DNA from: Naganishia liquefaciens
Taxonomy: Eukaryota; Basidiomycota; Tremellomycetes; Filobasidiales; Filobasidiaceae
Assembly: GCA_013423385.1 (NCBI GenBank)
Contig: BLZA01000030.1
Location: 885,168 to 949,167, forward strand
Direction of reading: 5' to 3'
Length of the DNA: 64,000 nt
Below are positions 12,007 to 23,226 of the stretch, one piece after another. The notes beneath the pieces are model-generated. The model saw nothing but the letters and a program-made list of their open reading frames with translations. It had not been told where the DNA came from and ran no database searches. The position numbers and the translations under genes are program-made. Each line of letters begins with the position of its first letter. Positions within the stretch are counted from its first letter, which is position 1.

Positions 12007-12298
12007 GAAAAGGGCGTTACCTCCGCCGGGCACCTATACGTCGGGAGAGGCACGAGCGGATTTCGTAAAAGTGCGTGTCTCGCGGCTCGGCCGGCTGTGC
12101 CTCGGGATGTGCGTGCTAATACAGACTGGACCATTTTCTCAGGATCCATCAACGGGGACATACCGCCTGCTGACGTTGACCGTCGACATTCCGTCCGCGC
12201 GATCGATCGCACAGCGCGCCGTCGTCTTTTGGGCAGACTCGGCAGATGTCTCGCAGGAGGGCTTGCTGGAAGGCAGCAAGACGCGGTTGTCGTGGTAG
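10854..12298 (+). CDS. TIM21: Mitochondrial inner-membrane translocase subunit Tim21
   Basis: Subunit of the TIM23 presequence translocase that contacts Tom22 and couples import to respiratory complexes. The N-terminus (MHTPQPTRILFTAALRTTSR) is rich in Arg, Thr and Ser and lacks acidic residues, as a mitochondrial presequence does. After introns near 11219-11274, 11306-11370 and 11495-11566 comes one transmembrane segment (VILLGGTLFALLTYALTTE), then the intermembrane-space domain with LKPYSFTHTP, HLIMRFWVHGRGIDEVE and YRLLTLTVDIPSARS. These follow Tim21 order. An insertion of poly-Ala and poly-Gly sits between the two halves of the domain, longer than I would expect. The last intron (near 12070-12143) splices FVK to DPSTGTYR. 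It is convergent with the methyltransferase gene. Confidence 0.88.
11976..12005. repeat. (GGC)n tract encoding poly-Gly
   Basis: A nearly perfect GGC run coding about ten Gly inside the TIM21 intermembrane-space region. It can change length by replication slippage. Confidence 0.9.
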
Positions 12299-12458
12299 TC
12301 GCTGTCATGTTTCTTATGGCAGGTATGCATATTGAGCGGAATTCAGTGCTCGGTTACAGCGGCAATCTCTTGGTCCCTTGATACCTGGGCCCAGTCGGCG
12401 CCCATCGCTTGGTGTTTTTTGACGCGAACTTCGCGATCGAGCACGAGGCGCCCGGCGA

Positions 12459-14007
12459 CTAGTATTGACGCTTGTGCGAGCACACGGTGATGGTCCGTTG
12501 AAAGTATCTCGAGTCGACCGCAGTCAACTGTCGACGAAAGGTGTCAGTCTCCAGCGCCCGTCAATGTGTGACGCCTTTTTCTGCCATGGCCAGCTCACCT
12601 CTTCGATAAAGTCGCGATTCAAAGTGACGATATCCTCCGCGGCGTATCCATGGCTCAACAGGGTCGACTCGAACGCCTGAACATTCGCCGAGATCATTGC
12701 CCGGTCAAAGTGGTCTGTTACGACGGTACAGACGCGCTCGGTCATCGACTTTGGAGATTGCACGCCGCACGGACGCTCTGGCGTGACTTACCCGAAGGAG
12801 CGTTCTCGCCGCCGATCGGAATCCCGATCTCTTCCACGATCAAGTCTTGATCGCTAGACGGAGCACTTTCACGTCAGCGAGCATGCCCTGGGAATCCGTG
12901 TAGGGAAAGGGGCAAAGGGGTACTCACAAAACACCCGCATTGGCGATGATGTATCGCAGCTTGACGGCTACATCGGGGTCGACTAGTTGAATGGTCGATC
13001 AGGGAATTTGAAGCCGGTTCATAGTGTGCAAACCACTCACTGCCCTTTGCTCGCAGTGACTCTCTGAAAGATGAAACCACAAAACATACGTGCAATATCT
13101 GTTCAGTCGCTGCATTGAATCAGCTAGCCATGAACACTTGCCTCAGCGCTGTATGCCAGACCCTGACGTCATTTGGCGGGACATACGAGGCGGATGACGG
13201 GTGCTGGATTGGGTCCAAGGATTGAGTCCTCCATCCGTGACGTTAATCTGCTGATGCTCACGTAGAAGAGCTCGAGCTCGGTCACGACCAGCATCCCTCC
13301 CGATCGGAGGATTCGGGCACATCGTTCGATGAGGAGCTGGTAGTTCGGTATGCTACTCGCCAGATTTCTGATGTGAACGATATCTGGTTGATCGATGTCA
13401 GTCGCTTAGCTCTGAAACTTTGACGCTGGCCTTGAAAACGCTTACCGAAAGACTCTGCCGCATACGGTAACGGCATGGTCAAATCTGAAGTCTTCTGAGC
13501 TTGCATCATTATGGCAACCCAATCGAGGCACTCACCGAGCCGGGCAAAATCGATGTTGTCATTCCTTTGATCAGATTCGACGCTGAGGCCGACCAAGCTC
13601 AAATCGAGGCTACACGGGTCATCGGCTCCAACAGATACGGAAAAGAACCTCCAACAAGCGACTCACTCGACTCCTACCACGTCGGCATAAGGTTCCGCGT
13701 CGCCCAATTCGTAGGCCCATACACCCGTCCCAGTCCCCACGTCAAGGACGCTGGACCGCCTACCTTGGGTTGAGTGTACATGCTGAAGGTAGTCCTTGAC
13801 TCGTGTCCACGTATCGTATCCCGATTGGGAGGACAGGGCTTTCAGAGTCTTGTGAAGCGTAACCTGGCTGAGAGACGAGTATGGAACGGAGGCGTCCAAT
13901 CCAGGACGTAGATCCGTGAGGGCAAGGTAAAGTTGCAGAGTCGCGTAGGCCGTTTCGAGATCGTCGGCGAAACCATTCGCGGATAGAGTGGCGTTGAAAG
14001 TTGCCAT
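12459..14007 (-). CDS. SAM-dependent methyltransferase, LaeA-like
   Basis: Class I methyltransferase of the fungal LaeA/UMTA type; substrate unknown. The start MATFNATLSANGFADDLETA is followed by SSVLDVGTGTGVWAYELGD, motif I of the SAM-binding fold (D-x-G-x-G-x-G), an acidic motif II region (ADVVGVE), then exons giving FDIVHIRNLASSIPNYQLLI and CARILRSGGMLVVTELELFY (post-motif helix and motif III). The C-terminal part is helical (FESTLLSHGYAAEDIVTLNR). The last intron is inferred: splicing after DFIEE to a 22-codon exon gives a family-like ending RYFQRTITV and a stop at 12459. Without it the ORF would end at 12524. No biosynthetic enzymes flank it, so no secondary-metabolite cluster is implied. 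Confidence 0.75.
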
Positions 14008-15531
14008 GTTATCGGGGATGTTGACGTCAGGCAGAGCCGAGAGTCAAGTAATGGAACGGGTAGTAGAAGCCATTAGTGGCGTATTATCAATTTAAAGTCG
14101 AGCAACCGGAAAATTTGAAAGTTCATGTGCCCGTGATCAAGTGATCGCCGCGAACATTGGGTACAGGGCGATTGGCATGAGCACCATGCATCATGCATTC
14201 ATCGGAAGTCAGATCGATCGCCGAAGGGGGAACCACATGAAAGGATGGCAGGTGTGCGGGGTTCGTCACCAGCAGGGGTTTCCAGGCGGAAGCAGAGGCG
14301 AGTAGGAAGATGTCAAGTAGTGCAGATATGCAAGGGGAATAGGAGATTGGACATTGGTCAGCCAACTTGTTGCGTTCAGCTCTTGCGAAGCGTCATCGAA
14401 TCAAGGCATAGCCCATCGCCAAGCACTACTCACACATCAGGGAAAGCCATCCGTTCAAATTGGCCGCTAGATACCAAGCAATAAGTCGATCTGCCCCGCA
14501 GATCGTCGCAGATTCGCGATAGGCGTCGAGACGATGCGACTATGTGCAATATACTCCGGATATCGCTACTAGTTGTGACTCTATTGTCAGCCGATGGTGT
14601 CCGTATGAGCGTCTACCTGAGTACTCACTCGATTGCGAATGACATGTGAACGCTCATATGCATCGTACGTTGCCAGAGCAGACAGTAGCGAGAGGTGAGC
14701 GAGGAGATGCATCAGTGCATTGTTCGGTCGCTGCTCTTCTGGCAGTGACCACCTACCCCTCATAAAACGGTGCGATCAGGCCCGTGATGTATGCGTGGAG
14801 AAATGTGTCTCCACAGTCTTATTCCTCCGGGCTGCCAGCCAACACGTTTAGACGGAAATTGACGATAGCGAGGGATAGGTGTATTCGGGAAACCAGGAAT
14901 CAAATGGGCCCACTCGTTAGACTGGGAGATTCGTAGTTGCGATGTAATAGTCTTTCGCTAGCCCTCATTCTTAAGCTGAATTCTGTATGTCCTTATATGC
15001 GAGAGTCATCAAGAAAAGGAATCTGACCGCGGGTTCACAGGGGATCTTGAGGGTGACACGGAAGCCTTCTGGTCTTCAATACGAATAACCCTCGATGCCC
15101 CTTTCCCAGCCGATTCCGCTCGCCTTGACCCCAGAGCTTTAGCTCCATGCCCTGGCTGCTTTGTTTCAGCTTGAGGGATCAAAGAAGCGGGATGGAACAA
15201 GGCGGACCGGCCAAGAGCCGTCAAACGCATGGCGCCGCTTGCTTGTTCCCCGAGTTGTCGATCATATCAGACTTATTTTGATTGATGGAGGGCCTAATGA
15301 GTTCTCTCCGAGCAAGTGTTTGATGCATAAGAATGATGGGATCTCTGCGAATGCTCTTGCCATTTGTAGTGCGGCTGAGTATGCGATCTTGAGGCAATCC
15401 TCTTCCGACCGCATGCAAGCCCTCCGCCGATTCCCCTGCGAGTTTGGCCCCACGCTCATTTTCATGCATCTCGTGAGAAGCGCAGCCTGTACAAGCCAGA
15501 AGACCTTGGTGTTCTGATGCATGCAAGAAGG

Positions 15532-15584
15532 CTCTGATGGCCTTTGCTTAGCCTGAGAATAATGATGCCTCCATGCCATCAGAG
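15532..15584. repeat. 10-base inverted repeat (possible hairpin)
   Basis: CTCTGATGGC at 15532-15541 is the perfect reverse complement of GCCATCAGAG at 15575-15584, leaving a 33-base loop. It could be a terminator hairpin, part of a decayed element, or chance. Confidence 0.4.
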
Positions 15585-15609
15585 ATGATTGATGAGATGC
15601 AACCCTTCT

Positions 15610-15951
15610 TCATTTGAACTGTCTCAAAGTCAGGAGAGCAGACTTAGAAGTTTGGGGAGTATTCTTGATCTGGATCACGCTTATACGGGCGATCATGCGA
15701 GAACATAAACGCGCCGTCCGGTAAGGCACGAATCCGACTCCCTTCGATTTCAAGTCGAAACTACGAAGAAGGTCTTCGGTTATCGGTCGTTGTCGCGGCG
15801 TTAACATACGTGAAATCGCCTCCTTTCGCAGATCATCATACACAGAAGTGCCGGATATCTTGGTTTGGAAGCTGGGCTCCGGCAAGCTGGGCGAGCTGAT
15901 TGTTAAGCTGATGGATATCATAAAAGCAGATATCGCCGCGCTTCTTTGCAA
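15610..15951 (-). CDS. Weak hypothetical ORF
   Basis: A 113-codon ORF (MQRSAAISAFMISISLTISS at the start). Its second half is Arg/Lys/Ser/Thr-rich. No motif, no recognised family and no clear intron signals. It is listed only because the spacer is long; it may well be a chance ORF. Confidence 0.12.
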   Translation of the reverse strand: MQRSAAISAFMISISLTISSPSLPEPSFQTKISGTSVYDDLRKEAISRMLTPRQRPITEDLLRSFDLKSKGVGFVPYRTARLCSRMIARISVIQIKNTPQTSKSALLTLRQFK

Positions 15952-16045
15952 ACTTTTGGCTAAGCTTCACACAACTCGTACAATAAGACAGCATCATCAA
16001 GATCATTATCGCACATGGACACTATACAGACTAACAGAGCCGCGA

Positions 16046-19000
16046 TCATGCGACTTCGACCATGTCCATATCCTGAATGACAAAGTCCAAGTCAAATCAC
16101 GGCAGATGCAAACGCTAACGCGTACTTACCTTGCGAATCTTCAATGCTTGCAATTCGCCCACCACGCAATCGTTCCTCGTATCAATGCTCGCTCCGAATC
16201 CCTTTCCGCCTGACGCTTCGATACCCTCCGCTTCTCCGATAACACCTACAGCGGTCGTACCATCGTCGAACCTAGCGGGCTCGATTTCTAGCCCTTGCTC
16301 GTTGGCTAGATGCAGGAGACAGATGAAGCAGAATGAAGTTGATATCTCAGACATCTTGTCACTGGAATACGAATCTCGAAGGTTCTCGATGACGGACGAG
16401 AACGTTCGTTCATCCCCAGGCGTGTAATCAGGTTCCTCAATTATCTAAGAGAGACAACGTCATTTCCGATTATCACCTCATTCCGCTCAGTCAAGTATGA
16501 AGAAGAGCCTCTTACCTGGGTGTCCGCCTCATCTTTGCTCGGCCTTGCAGGGATCTTTAGACCCTTCCAGATGTTGTCCTTCAGTCGTTTGACGTCAACA
16601 CGCTTTGCTCGCTTTGCATAGTTGACGGTTTCCGGCTTGGCCTTCTTGAGACCTTGGGCGCCTGCCCACAGGTCGTCCTCGTCACCTTCTACTGGAGCCT
16701 CCCCAAGTAGCCCATCGTCGACTTCTGCGAAGTCCGCGGCATCATCGACATCATCGTGGAAGAATTGCCCGTCGTAGCCATTTGGCTGCGAGTCTCCAAC
16801 TGTGACAACGTATGAGTCCGTCGATCCTCATTTTGGGAGATGATCGTCAACTTACTGTCGTTGTCCATATCGCCTTGCCCTCGCGCAGCCGCCGCGTTAG
16901 CCCAGAAGTTTTCGTCGACCTCGCCGTCATCTGGGATACAGCGTCAGCATTGGCTCGACCTTAAGCTAAAAGCAACATCACCTTGAGTGATCTCTGACAT
17001 TTCAATTCGGCGACGCATCTTGAGCTACAAGCATGATCAGTCCGGGTTCTGCAGATCGGCTCCTCCCGTCACTCACAGTGAACTTCGGTTTCATGAATAG
17101 TCGTAGCAATTGTCTCGAGCTGAAGTGCATGTCATCCGGCAGTAGGTGTTCGTCGCGAACTTCTGGTTCTTCCTTTGGCGCCTTGGGTTTCCGACCCTTT
17201 TTACCCTTGGGAGGGGTAGCCGCTCGGGCTCTCTTGCCGCCAGAGCCCGGTAATGTGATTGCTGTCTTTGACGGAGCAAAGAGGTCCTTCGCAGATGGCG
17301 ATTCGGCGTTCTCAAAGTCGATGAGGAATGGTGTCTTCTCTTTTCGCGCCAATTTGGCGACACCAGCGTCCTCGGTTGGCTCGACTGGAGCGGTATTAGT
17401 TATATATCCTCAATTATATAATGGAGAGAAACAACATACCTCGTCGGACAGCTCGTCGCAACTTCCAGTGCTCCGGTCCAGCCCAATTCTTGAGGAATCC
17501 TTGATCGAAATAATCTAGCATCATGGCTTCGCCATCATCCTTGGCCATGACCAGACCGTTAGGACCAGTAGACTTCGAGGGATCGAATGGTATCGTGGGA
17601 CCGTAGACTACGCGATTGTTGGTGTTACCCGAGTTCTGAAGACCGCTAGTATTTCCTTGCCCGTCCTCGTCGACATCTTCAAGCGCATGGGCACCGAAGA
17701 AGCCCTCATAGTCTCCTCCGCCTTGGTCATGATCGTTCATGTCATTACCCCCACCAAAGAAATCTTCTTCCTCGCCGCCTGCGAAGGCGGGAACCGGTGC
17801 GCCAATGGAATCATTGTCGTCGTCGCGGCTCATGCCTGTCAGTGCGGCCAAGGAGAAGGCCTCGTTGGGATCGGAAGTGAACTTGAAGTCTGCCAGTGTT
17901 GTCGAAATGCTCCTCTGCGCGACGTCGTCAAAGGCAGGCAGTGATTCTTTAGAAGGAAACTGTCAGCTGATGCAACGATACAAACCAGAATGACCTGCCT
18001 TGCAGTTTTTCCAGATCAACAATCTCATCCTCTATCGCCTCTGTCTTCTGGTTCTCGTCATCGTCTTCATCGTCTTCATCGACTTCGACGTCTCCGGAAT
18101 CGAAAACAACTCGACCTTTACCGTCGATACTGAGGTGATTCATGAGTAGACCCATCGCACCGCCTTCGTCGAAGTCAGCCGAGGTTTTCTTGAAGAGAGG
18201 ATCCACCGTGAATTCGAGGTCAAATTTCTTCACCTTAAGCGCGTCGAAAGATTTTGCCAAAGTCGCCTGATTGCCTTGGGCCTGCGATGAGAGCGTCAGC
18301 AAGATCGACTCGACCTTCATTTAGCGGCGCGAACCTACCCTTTTCTTGGTCTTCTTGGCACCTTCTTCTCCATCTTCCTCCTCATCACCTTCTTCATTCG
18401 CTTCAACCCCATCTCCATCCCCTCCCGCTATGTCATCCGCCAATCCGCTCAAAAGTTTACCGGTTTCTGTTGCCACAGAATCGACTCGGGATGTCCAGAC
18501 TTTGACACAGCCATCCAGAGTACAGGATGCTTTCTGGAAATTGATACCTGTCCGGAAACTTTCTCAGTCGATGATCTTAGACTGATGCGTGACGCGACTG
18601 ACTCGTATCATTTGGCCCATTACGCAACAATGTCAAGTCGGCAAAGTAGTCGATCAACGCGAAACTCCATGTATTGTTGGCCGTGATTTTCTGTCGGCAT
18701 GAGCGTTTAGCCTCAAGTTAAGATCGTAGTCCGCTGCCTGTGAAGCACACTTACGTTATCTGTCGCCATCTTCATCCACTCCTCGAAATTGCTGCTCATG
18801 ATCTCCATGGAGACTTGCGGAGCGGAAGCTTTGTCACCGGCGCCGACGGGAACAATCATAGAATTCTGTCCTTGCGGCCGACTGACTACAGACAACCTCG
18901 GCTTCTTGGTGCGCGCACTGTTGTTTCGCGATTCTGTTCCACCGGTAGATCGGTCCAGGGCACTACCGACGGTCGTCTTGCGTTTCTTTTCGCTGGCTTT

Positions 19001-19294
19001 TGTGGGTCCATGGCTGACACCGTTCGCATCTCGAGCGTCCGCCGAATCATCATTGTCCTCTACTTGTTTCCTCAATCCACTGGTCCGTCGTTTGCTTCTT
19101 TCCGCGAACGTGTTTGCACTGCCGCTCTTCCGCCTGCTGTCTCGCTCTGATTCATCGTCATTGACCGGAAGATCCGACAGCGGTGCGCGACCGTCCTTGC
19201 GGCGACGAATGGAGAGTGATCGCCGAGACGAAGCGTCCGAGGTCGGCGTTCCAGGGGCAACTGTGTGCTTGGTTTTGGACCGAGCTGCCGGCAT
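16046..19294 (-). CDS. BRN1: Condensin kleisin subunit Brn1/CAP-H (Barren)
   Basis: Kleisin subunit that bridges the Smc2 and Smc4 heads and binds the HEAT subunits; needed for mitotic chromosome condensation. The basic Ser-rich N-terminus (MPAARSKTKHTVAPGTP) is followed by the conserved kleisin N-domain spread over short exons: FEEWMKMATDN, KITANNTWSFALIDYFAD, NFQKASCTLDGCVKVWTSRV, then VDPLFKKTSADFDEGGAMGL and LLMNHLSIDGKGRVVFDSGD. The C-terminal winged-helix region reads FCFICLLHLANEQGLEIEPA. A last intron after ALKIRK (donor GTAAGT near 16130) splices to DMDMVEVA and the stop at 16046. The middle is acidic. Family assignment is strong over the whole length. Confidence 0.92.
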
Positions 19295-19505
19295 GATGGA
19301 GTACGGAGATTTTTAGCGCTGGTATACAGCTATCCGCCACCCAGGCCGCGTGATATAGGAATGAATTCGTTGAGACGGGTATCATGCTAGACCATCAATC
19401 AACCATTCTGAACTCGGGACAGCGGAGACGCGCCGTGATCGAGATTTGTTTACGAAGTGCTGCAAAAGAATAATATAGAAGATGAGATCGCCAGCCCTTG
19501 TCCAG

Positions 19506-19596
19506 GATCTCTATGGTGAAACGGTATCATGGTCGCTTGCCATTGCCTCAACGGCTCAACATGCGATCGGCAGGGGTTCGACTCCCCTTGGAGATA
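19506..19596 (+). tRNA. tRNA-Gly(GCC) with a 19-base intron
   Basis: Acceptor arms ATCTCTA (19506-19512) and TGGAGAT pair in all seven positions, with discriminator A. The D arm is GTGA/TCAT with GG in the loop. The anticodon stem is GTCGC/GCGAT and the loop reads T-T-G-C-C-A-T with anticodon GCC, interrupted after the base following the anticodon by a 19-base intron, the canonical position. The T arm is AGGGG/CCCCT with TTCGACT. A CGTCTTTTT run follows at once, a Pol III terminator. The A1-U72 pair at the acceptor end is unusual for a glycine tRNA but the fold is complete. The T-arm and anticodon loop also provide the internal B- and A-box promoter. Confidence 0.9.
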
Positions 19597-20475
19597 CGTC
19601 TTTTTGGCATTTTCTACCATCATTCTGAATTCCCAGAAGGGGCCCAGAAGGCTGATCCTCGATGGCTGCAGAGGTAAACGGCGAGGATATTATTCCAGGG
19701 CGGTATGCAGAGGAGACGTCTCGAGACAAGATACGGGATCTCGGTTTGTCTTTTTTATCTCTGCGATACATGAAGCGAGTCCCATAGTTGAAGAAGCCCA
19801 AGCCGCAAGTCTCTTGATTGCAGTAACATTTTGCCTTCATCGACATCACCCATCTCAGTCAGCAAAGATGCCAGGGGTGCCGTGGCAAGGTTCAAGATTC
19901 CCAGACCGCCCTTCTGGAAGAGGGCCTGACCCTACAAGCACGCTTACGAGTAAGCTTATCGCTCGCGAGATTCCACCTTGCATTATCATCATTGTCGATG
20001 TCGGGAGATGGCCGAGAGGCGATCGAGCGTCGTCAGTCGTCAGAAATGCATCCGCGAAACATCGTGTTTTCGAATTCTCAGCCAAACCTTTTCGAATCCT
20101 GGGCCTCGGGATAATCGCCGACCACTGAATCTGGCAAAATGGGCTCACACCTATGCTGGGCGCAGTCCGATCTCGTCCGGATGTTCCCCATGCATTCGTT
20201 CTACACCCTGGCAAGTACCACCGATATATATAAGTCCCTGCCCCTCCTCTGCAGCGGGCTGCGTCGCGAAAGCTGCCCTGAACGACCGATTCGTCACGTA
20301 CACCTCCTATCGCGCGACCGTACAGTGGCACGTGACACGTGAGTGGTCGTTTAGACGTTGGCCGCCGGCATCCTTCCCCAACTGATAATTTCTTTGTAGG
20401 CATCTTTTGGGCTGAACGTGTATTCTTCATTTCCTCCCTGGCCCGACACTCTCGGACAGTCCAATCGTGCCAGTC
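19597..20475. promoter_or_regulatory. Upstream region of the malic enzyme gene with tandem E-boxes
   Basis: No gene is supported. A TATA-like ATATATAA lies at 20224-20231. Two palindromic CACGTG boxes stand one base apart at 20329-20334 and 20336-20341, about 135 bases before the malic enzyme start; this is a classic bHLH target. The second box overlaps a good splice donor (GTGAGT at 20339), which with a CTGAT branch site and TAG acceptor at 20397-20399 predicts a 61-base 5'-leader intron. The sites are seen directly; transcript structure and regulator are inferred. Confidence 0.45.
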
Positions 20476-22871
20476 ATGTTTACCAGAAGAGCAGCTTCCA
20501 GCAGCCGAGCGGTGAGGCGGGTCGTCCGACAGGAAGTCGCTGTCGCAAGGTATGTTTCAGCCCAAGGATTCCGCTTGTGAGCTGATAGTAGCCCGTCTTC
20601 TCGTCAGAACCTTCTCCTCTTCCTCCTCGTCTGCCAACCCTTTCACCCATGACGCCCTCGTTACCTCCGCCGGAAGCTCTTCCGGGCCCAATTCCAATGC
20701 CCGAGAGCTACACACCTCCGCATCCGCTGAGATGAGCCCATACACTCAGTACGGCGCAGCTCATGCATACGGAACCGGTGCGCTGAAGTTGAAGGATCCC
20801 AAGGACATGCCTCCCCCTCCGCAAGGCGACACTATGCAAAGCCGAATCATTGCAAGCAGCAAAACGAAGAACCTTGTCCCCATCCGCACAAATATCCGTG
20901 GAAACGAATTGCTCAACACCCCCCGACTCAACAAGGGAGCAGCTTTCTCGCGCGAAGAGCGAGCCATTTTTGGACTAGAAGGAATGTTGCCGTATGAAGT
21001 GCACGACCTTGACAAGCAGGTCCAGCGAGCCTACAACCAATTGCAAAAGCAGCCAACCGTCATTCTCAAGCACGCCTTTTTGGCCTCGATGCGTGACCAG
21101 AATCAGGTCCTGTTCTACCGACTCATGCAGGACCACCTGAAGGAGCTTTTGGGCATCCTATACACGCCTGGTGCCGCGGAAGCCGTGATGGGCTATTCCT
21201 ACCTCTTCCGACGACCTCTCGGTTGCTTTATCAGTTTCCCCAACCAGGACGGTATGCGGGCTCAGCTTGAGAGCCACGTCGAGTCGATGGCCAAGCAGTC
21301 AGATTTGACTGCTCTGGCGTCCCGAACGGACTCTGCCAGTCTGATTGACTTGATCGTCGTGACTGACAGCGAAGCTGTCCTCGGTATCGGAGGTATGTCG
21401 TCTACTCTCCGTTGTTGACGGTCCATTGATCGAGCGATGCCGCCCTATAGATCAAGGTGTCGGTGGTATCACCATCTCCCTCTCCAAGGCCGCGTTGTAC
21501 ACTCTCGGTGCCGGTATTCAGCCGAATCGAATCCTTCCCGTCGTCTTGGACCCGGGAACCGACAATCACATGCAGTTCTCTGACCCGCTGTATTTGGGCT
21601 GGAAACGTGGACGAGTGAGGGGAAAGCTGTACGACAAATTCGTGGACAAGTTCATCAAGGAATGCAGCGAGCTCTTCCCCAACGCCCTTATCCATTTCGA
21701 AGATTTCGGTCTTAGCAACGCTCAGCGCCTGCTTGAACGGTACAAGGACAAGCTCCCCTGCTTCAACGATGACATCGAAGGTACCGGTGCCGTGGCACTT
21801 TCGGCCCTTCTTTCGGCTGTCAACGTTGTCGGCAGTCGTCTGAAAGATCAGCGCATCGTCGTATACGGTGCCGGTAGTGCTGGAATGGGTATCGTTGAGC
21901 AGATCCGAGATGGTATGATGATGCTCGACGGCTTGACCAAGGAGGAAGCCAACAAGCGGTTCTGGTGTATCGATCGAAACGGTCTTTTGGTGGACTCCAT
22001 GGGCAACTCCCTTCGACAGTCGCAGATGCCCTTCGCGCGGGACGACGCTGAATGCGCGAACTGGGTGCGGGATGACAATGAAAAGGGGCTCTACTTGATG
22101 GATGGTAGGTCATTGCTAGGTCCGGAGGGACGATAGCTCATTCTACTGCTCCAGTCATCCGAAACATCAAGCCCACTGTCTTGATCGGCACTTCCACTCA
22201 CGCTCGGGCTTTCGACGAGGAAGTTGTCAAGGAGATGGCGTCTCACGTTGACAGACCAATCATCATGCCTCTATCCAATCCAACTTCTTTGGCTGAATGT
22301 GACCCTGGTAAGTTTTCGATGATTCGATTGTGAATGGACCTCCTGTGAACTGAAGATCATATTTAATTCCTAGCCGATGCATGGAAATGGACTGAGGGAC
22401 GTGCTCTTCTGGCAACCGGATCTCCTTTCCCGGATTGCGAATACAACGGAAAGACCTGTAAGTCATGTAGTGAACGACAATGGAGCGACGCTTATGCTTT
22501 CCCCATCTTTAGATTCTCCCGCTCAAAACAACAACGCCTTGGTCTACCCAGGTTTGGGTCTAGGCACGATCTTGTCTCGATCAAGGCAAATCTCGCCAGG
22601 AATGTTCATGGCTGCTGTCGAAGCCTTGGCCGCTCTGTCACCTTCCGCAAAGGATCCCGACGCGTCGCTCTTGCCAGACTTGGCTGACGTCAAGGAAGTC
22701 AGTGTTCACGTTGCTGCAGCTGTTGTTCGACAGGCATGTTCGGAGGGCAGGACTCGAGATGAGGCTGTCATCAAGGTTGTCAAGGGAGAGTTGGGAGACG
22801 GCCTTGAAGACTTCATCCGGGGCAGCATGTGGGATCCCGTTTACAGGCCATTGGAGCTGATCGACCAATAA
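20476..22871 (+). CDS. MAE1: Mitochondrial NAD-dependent malic enzyme
   Basis: Oxidative decarboxylation of malate to pyruvate with NAD(P) reduction. The N-terminus [20 protein letters not shown] is an Arg/Ser/Ala-rich mitochondrial presequence. The malic N-domain has [20 protein letters not shown] (the conserved YTP.VG region in altered form) and a substrate-side Arg/Asp network. Then follow [38 protein letters not shown], the metal-binding [17 protein letters not shown], the NAD fold [36 protein letters not shown] and [20 protein letters not shown], all hallmarks of the family. Introns of about 55-70 bases interrupt it, the first right after the presequence. Full length for the family. The cofactor (NAD versus NADP) is inferred from the mitochondrial presequence and fungal precedent. 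Confidence 0.93.
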
Positions 22872-23226
22872 TTTGGCGAAAGCCTTCGCACACAAAAGAG
22901 TAGTACTCAGTCTGTATAATTAGCCACGCTGTAGCCGACACCTCGTGCAATATCGATACCCATAGATACAGGCAAACAAATAACATGACGGCATCGGCGG
23001 CATCGGACTTCTCCCTTCCCTCTGATCCAACATTCCGCTGAATTCAAACGCGATCCAAAGTGGTGTACATTTCCGCACAAGTACGAAAGCTGAGTCGTTT
23101 ATTGCAGACAGCTGTTGTGGCTAACAAACGCGAGTCCATTCACCCTGTATTTCGATATCCACGATGATTCATGCTGTAAAAACGGGAATGCGAGCGGGCA
23201 GCTTTCTAGTCATGGGACGGCTTCTC
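22872..23226. other. Convergent 3' intergenic region
   Basis: Lies between the ends of the malic enzyme gene (+) and the coiled-coil gene (-). I see no gene or structured element in it. Confidence 0.4.

Larger units (their letters stand above)
14008..16045. other. 2-kb spacer without a convincing gene
   Basis: No ORF longer than about 120 codons and none with a recognisable motif. It holds a short inverted repeat (15532-15541 with 15575-15584) and a weak antisense ORF (15610-15951). It should contain the promoter of the methyltransferase gene (start 14007) and the 3' end of the condensin transcript. I found no tRNA or snRNA signature in it. Confidence 0.5.

Noticed and set aside
12459-14007. 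LaeA-like methyltransferase as part of a secondary-metabolite cluster
   Set aside because: Neighbours are TIM21 and condensin BRN1; no synthase, P450 or transporter lies nearby.
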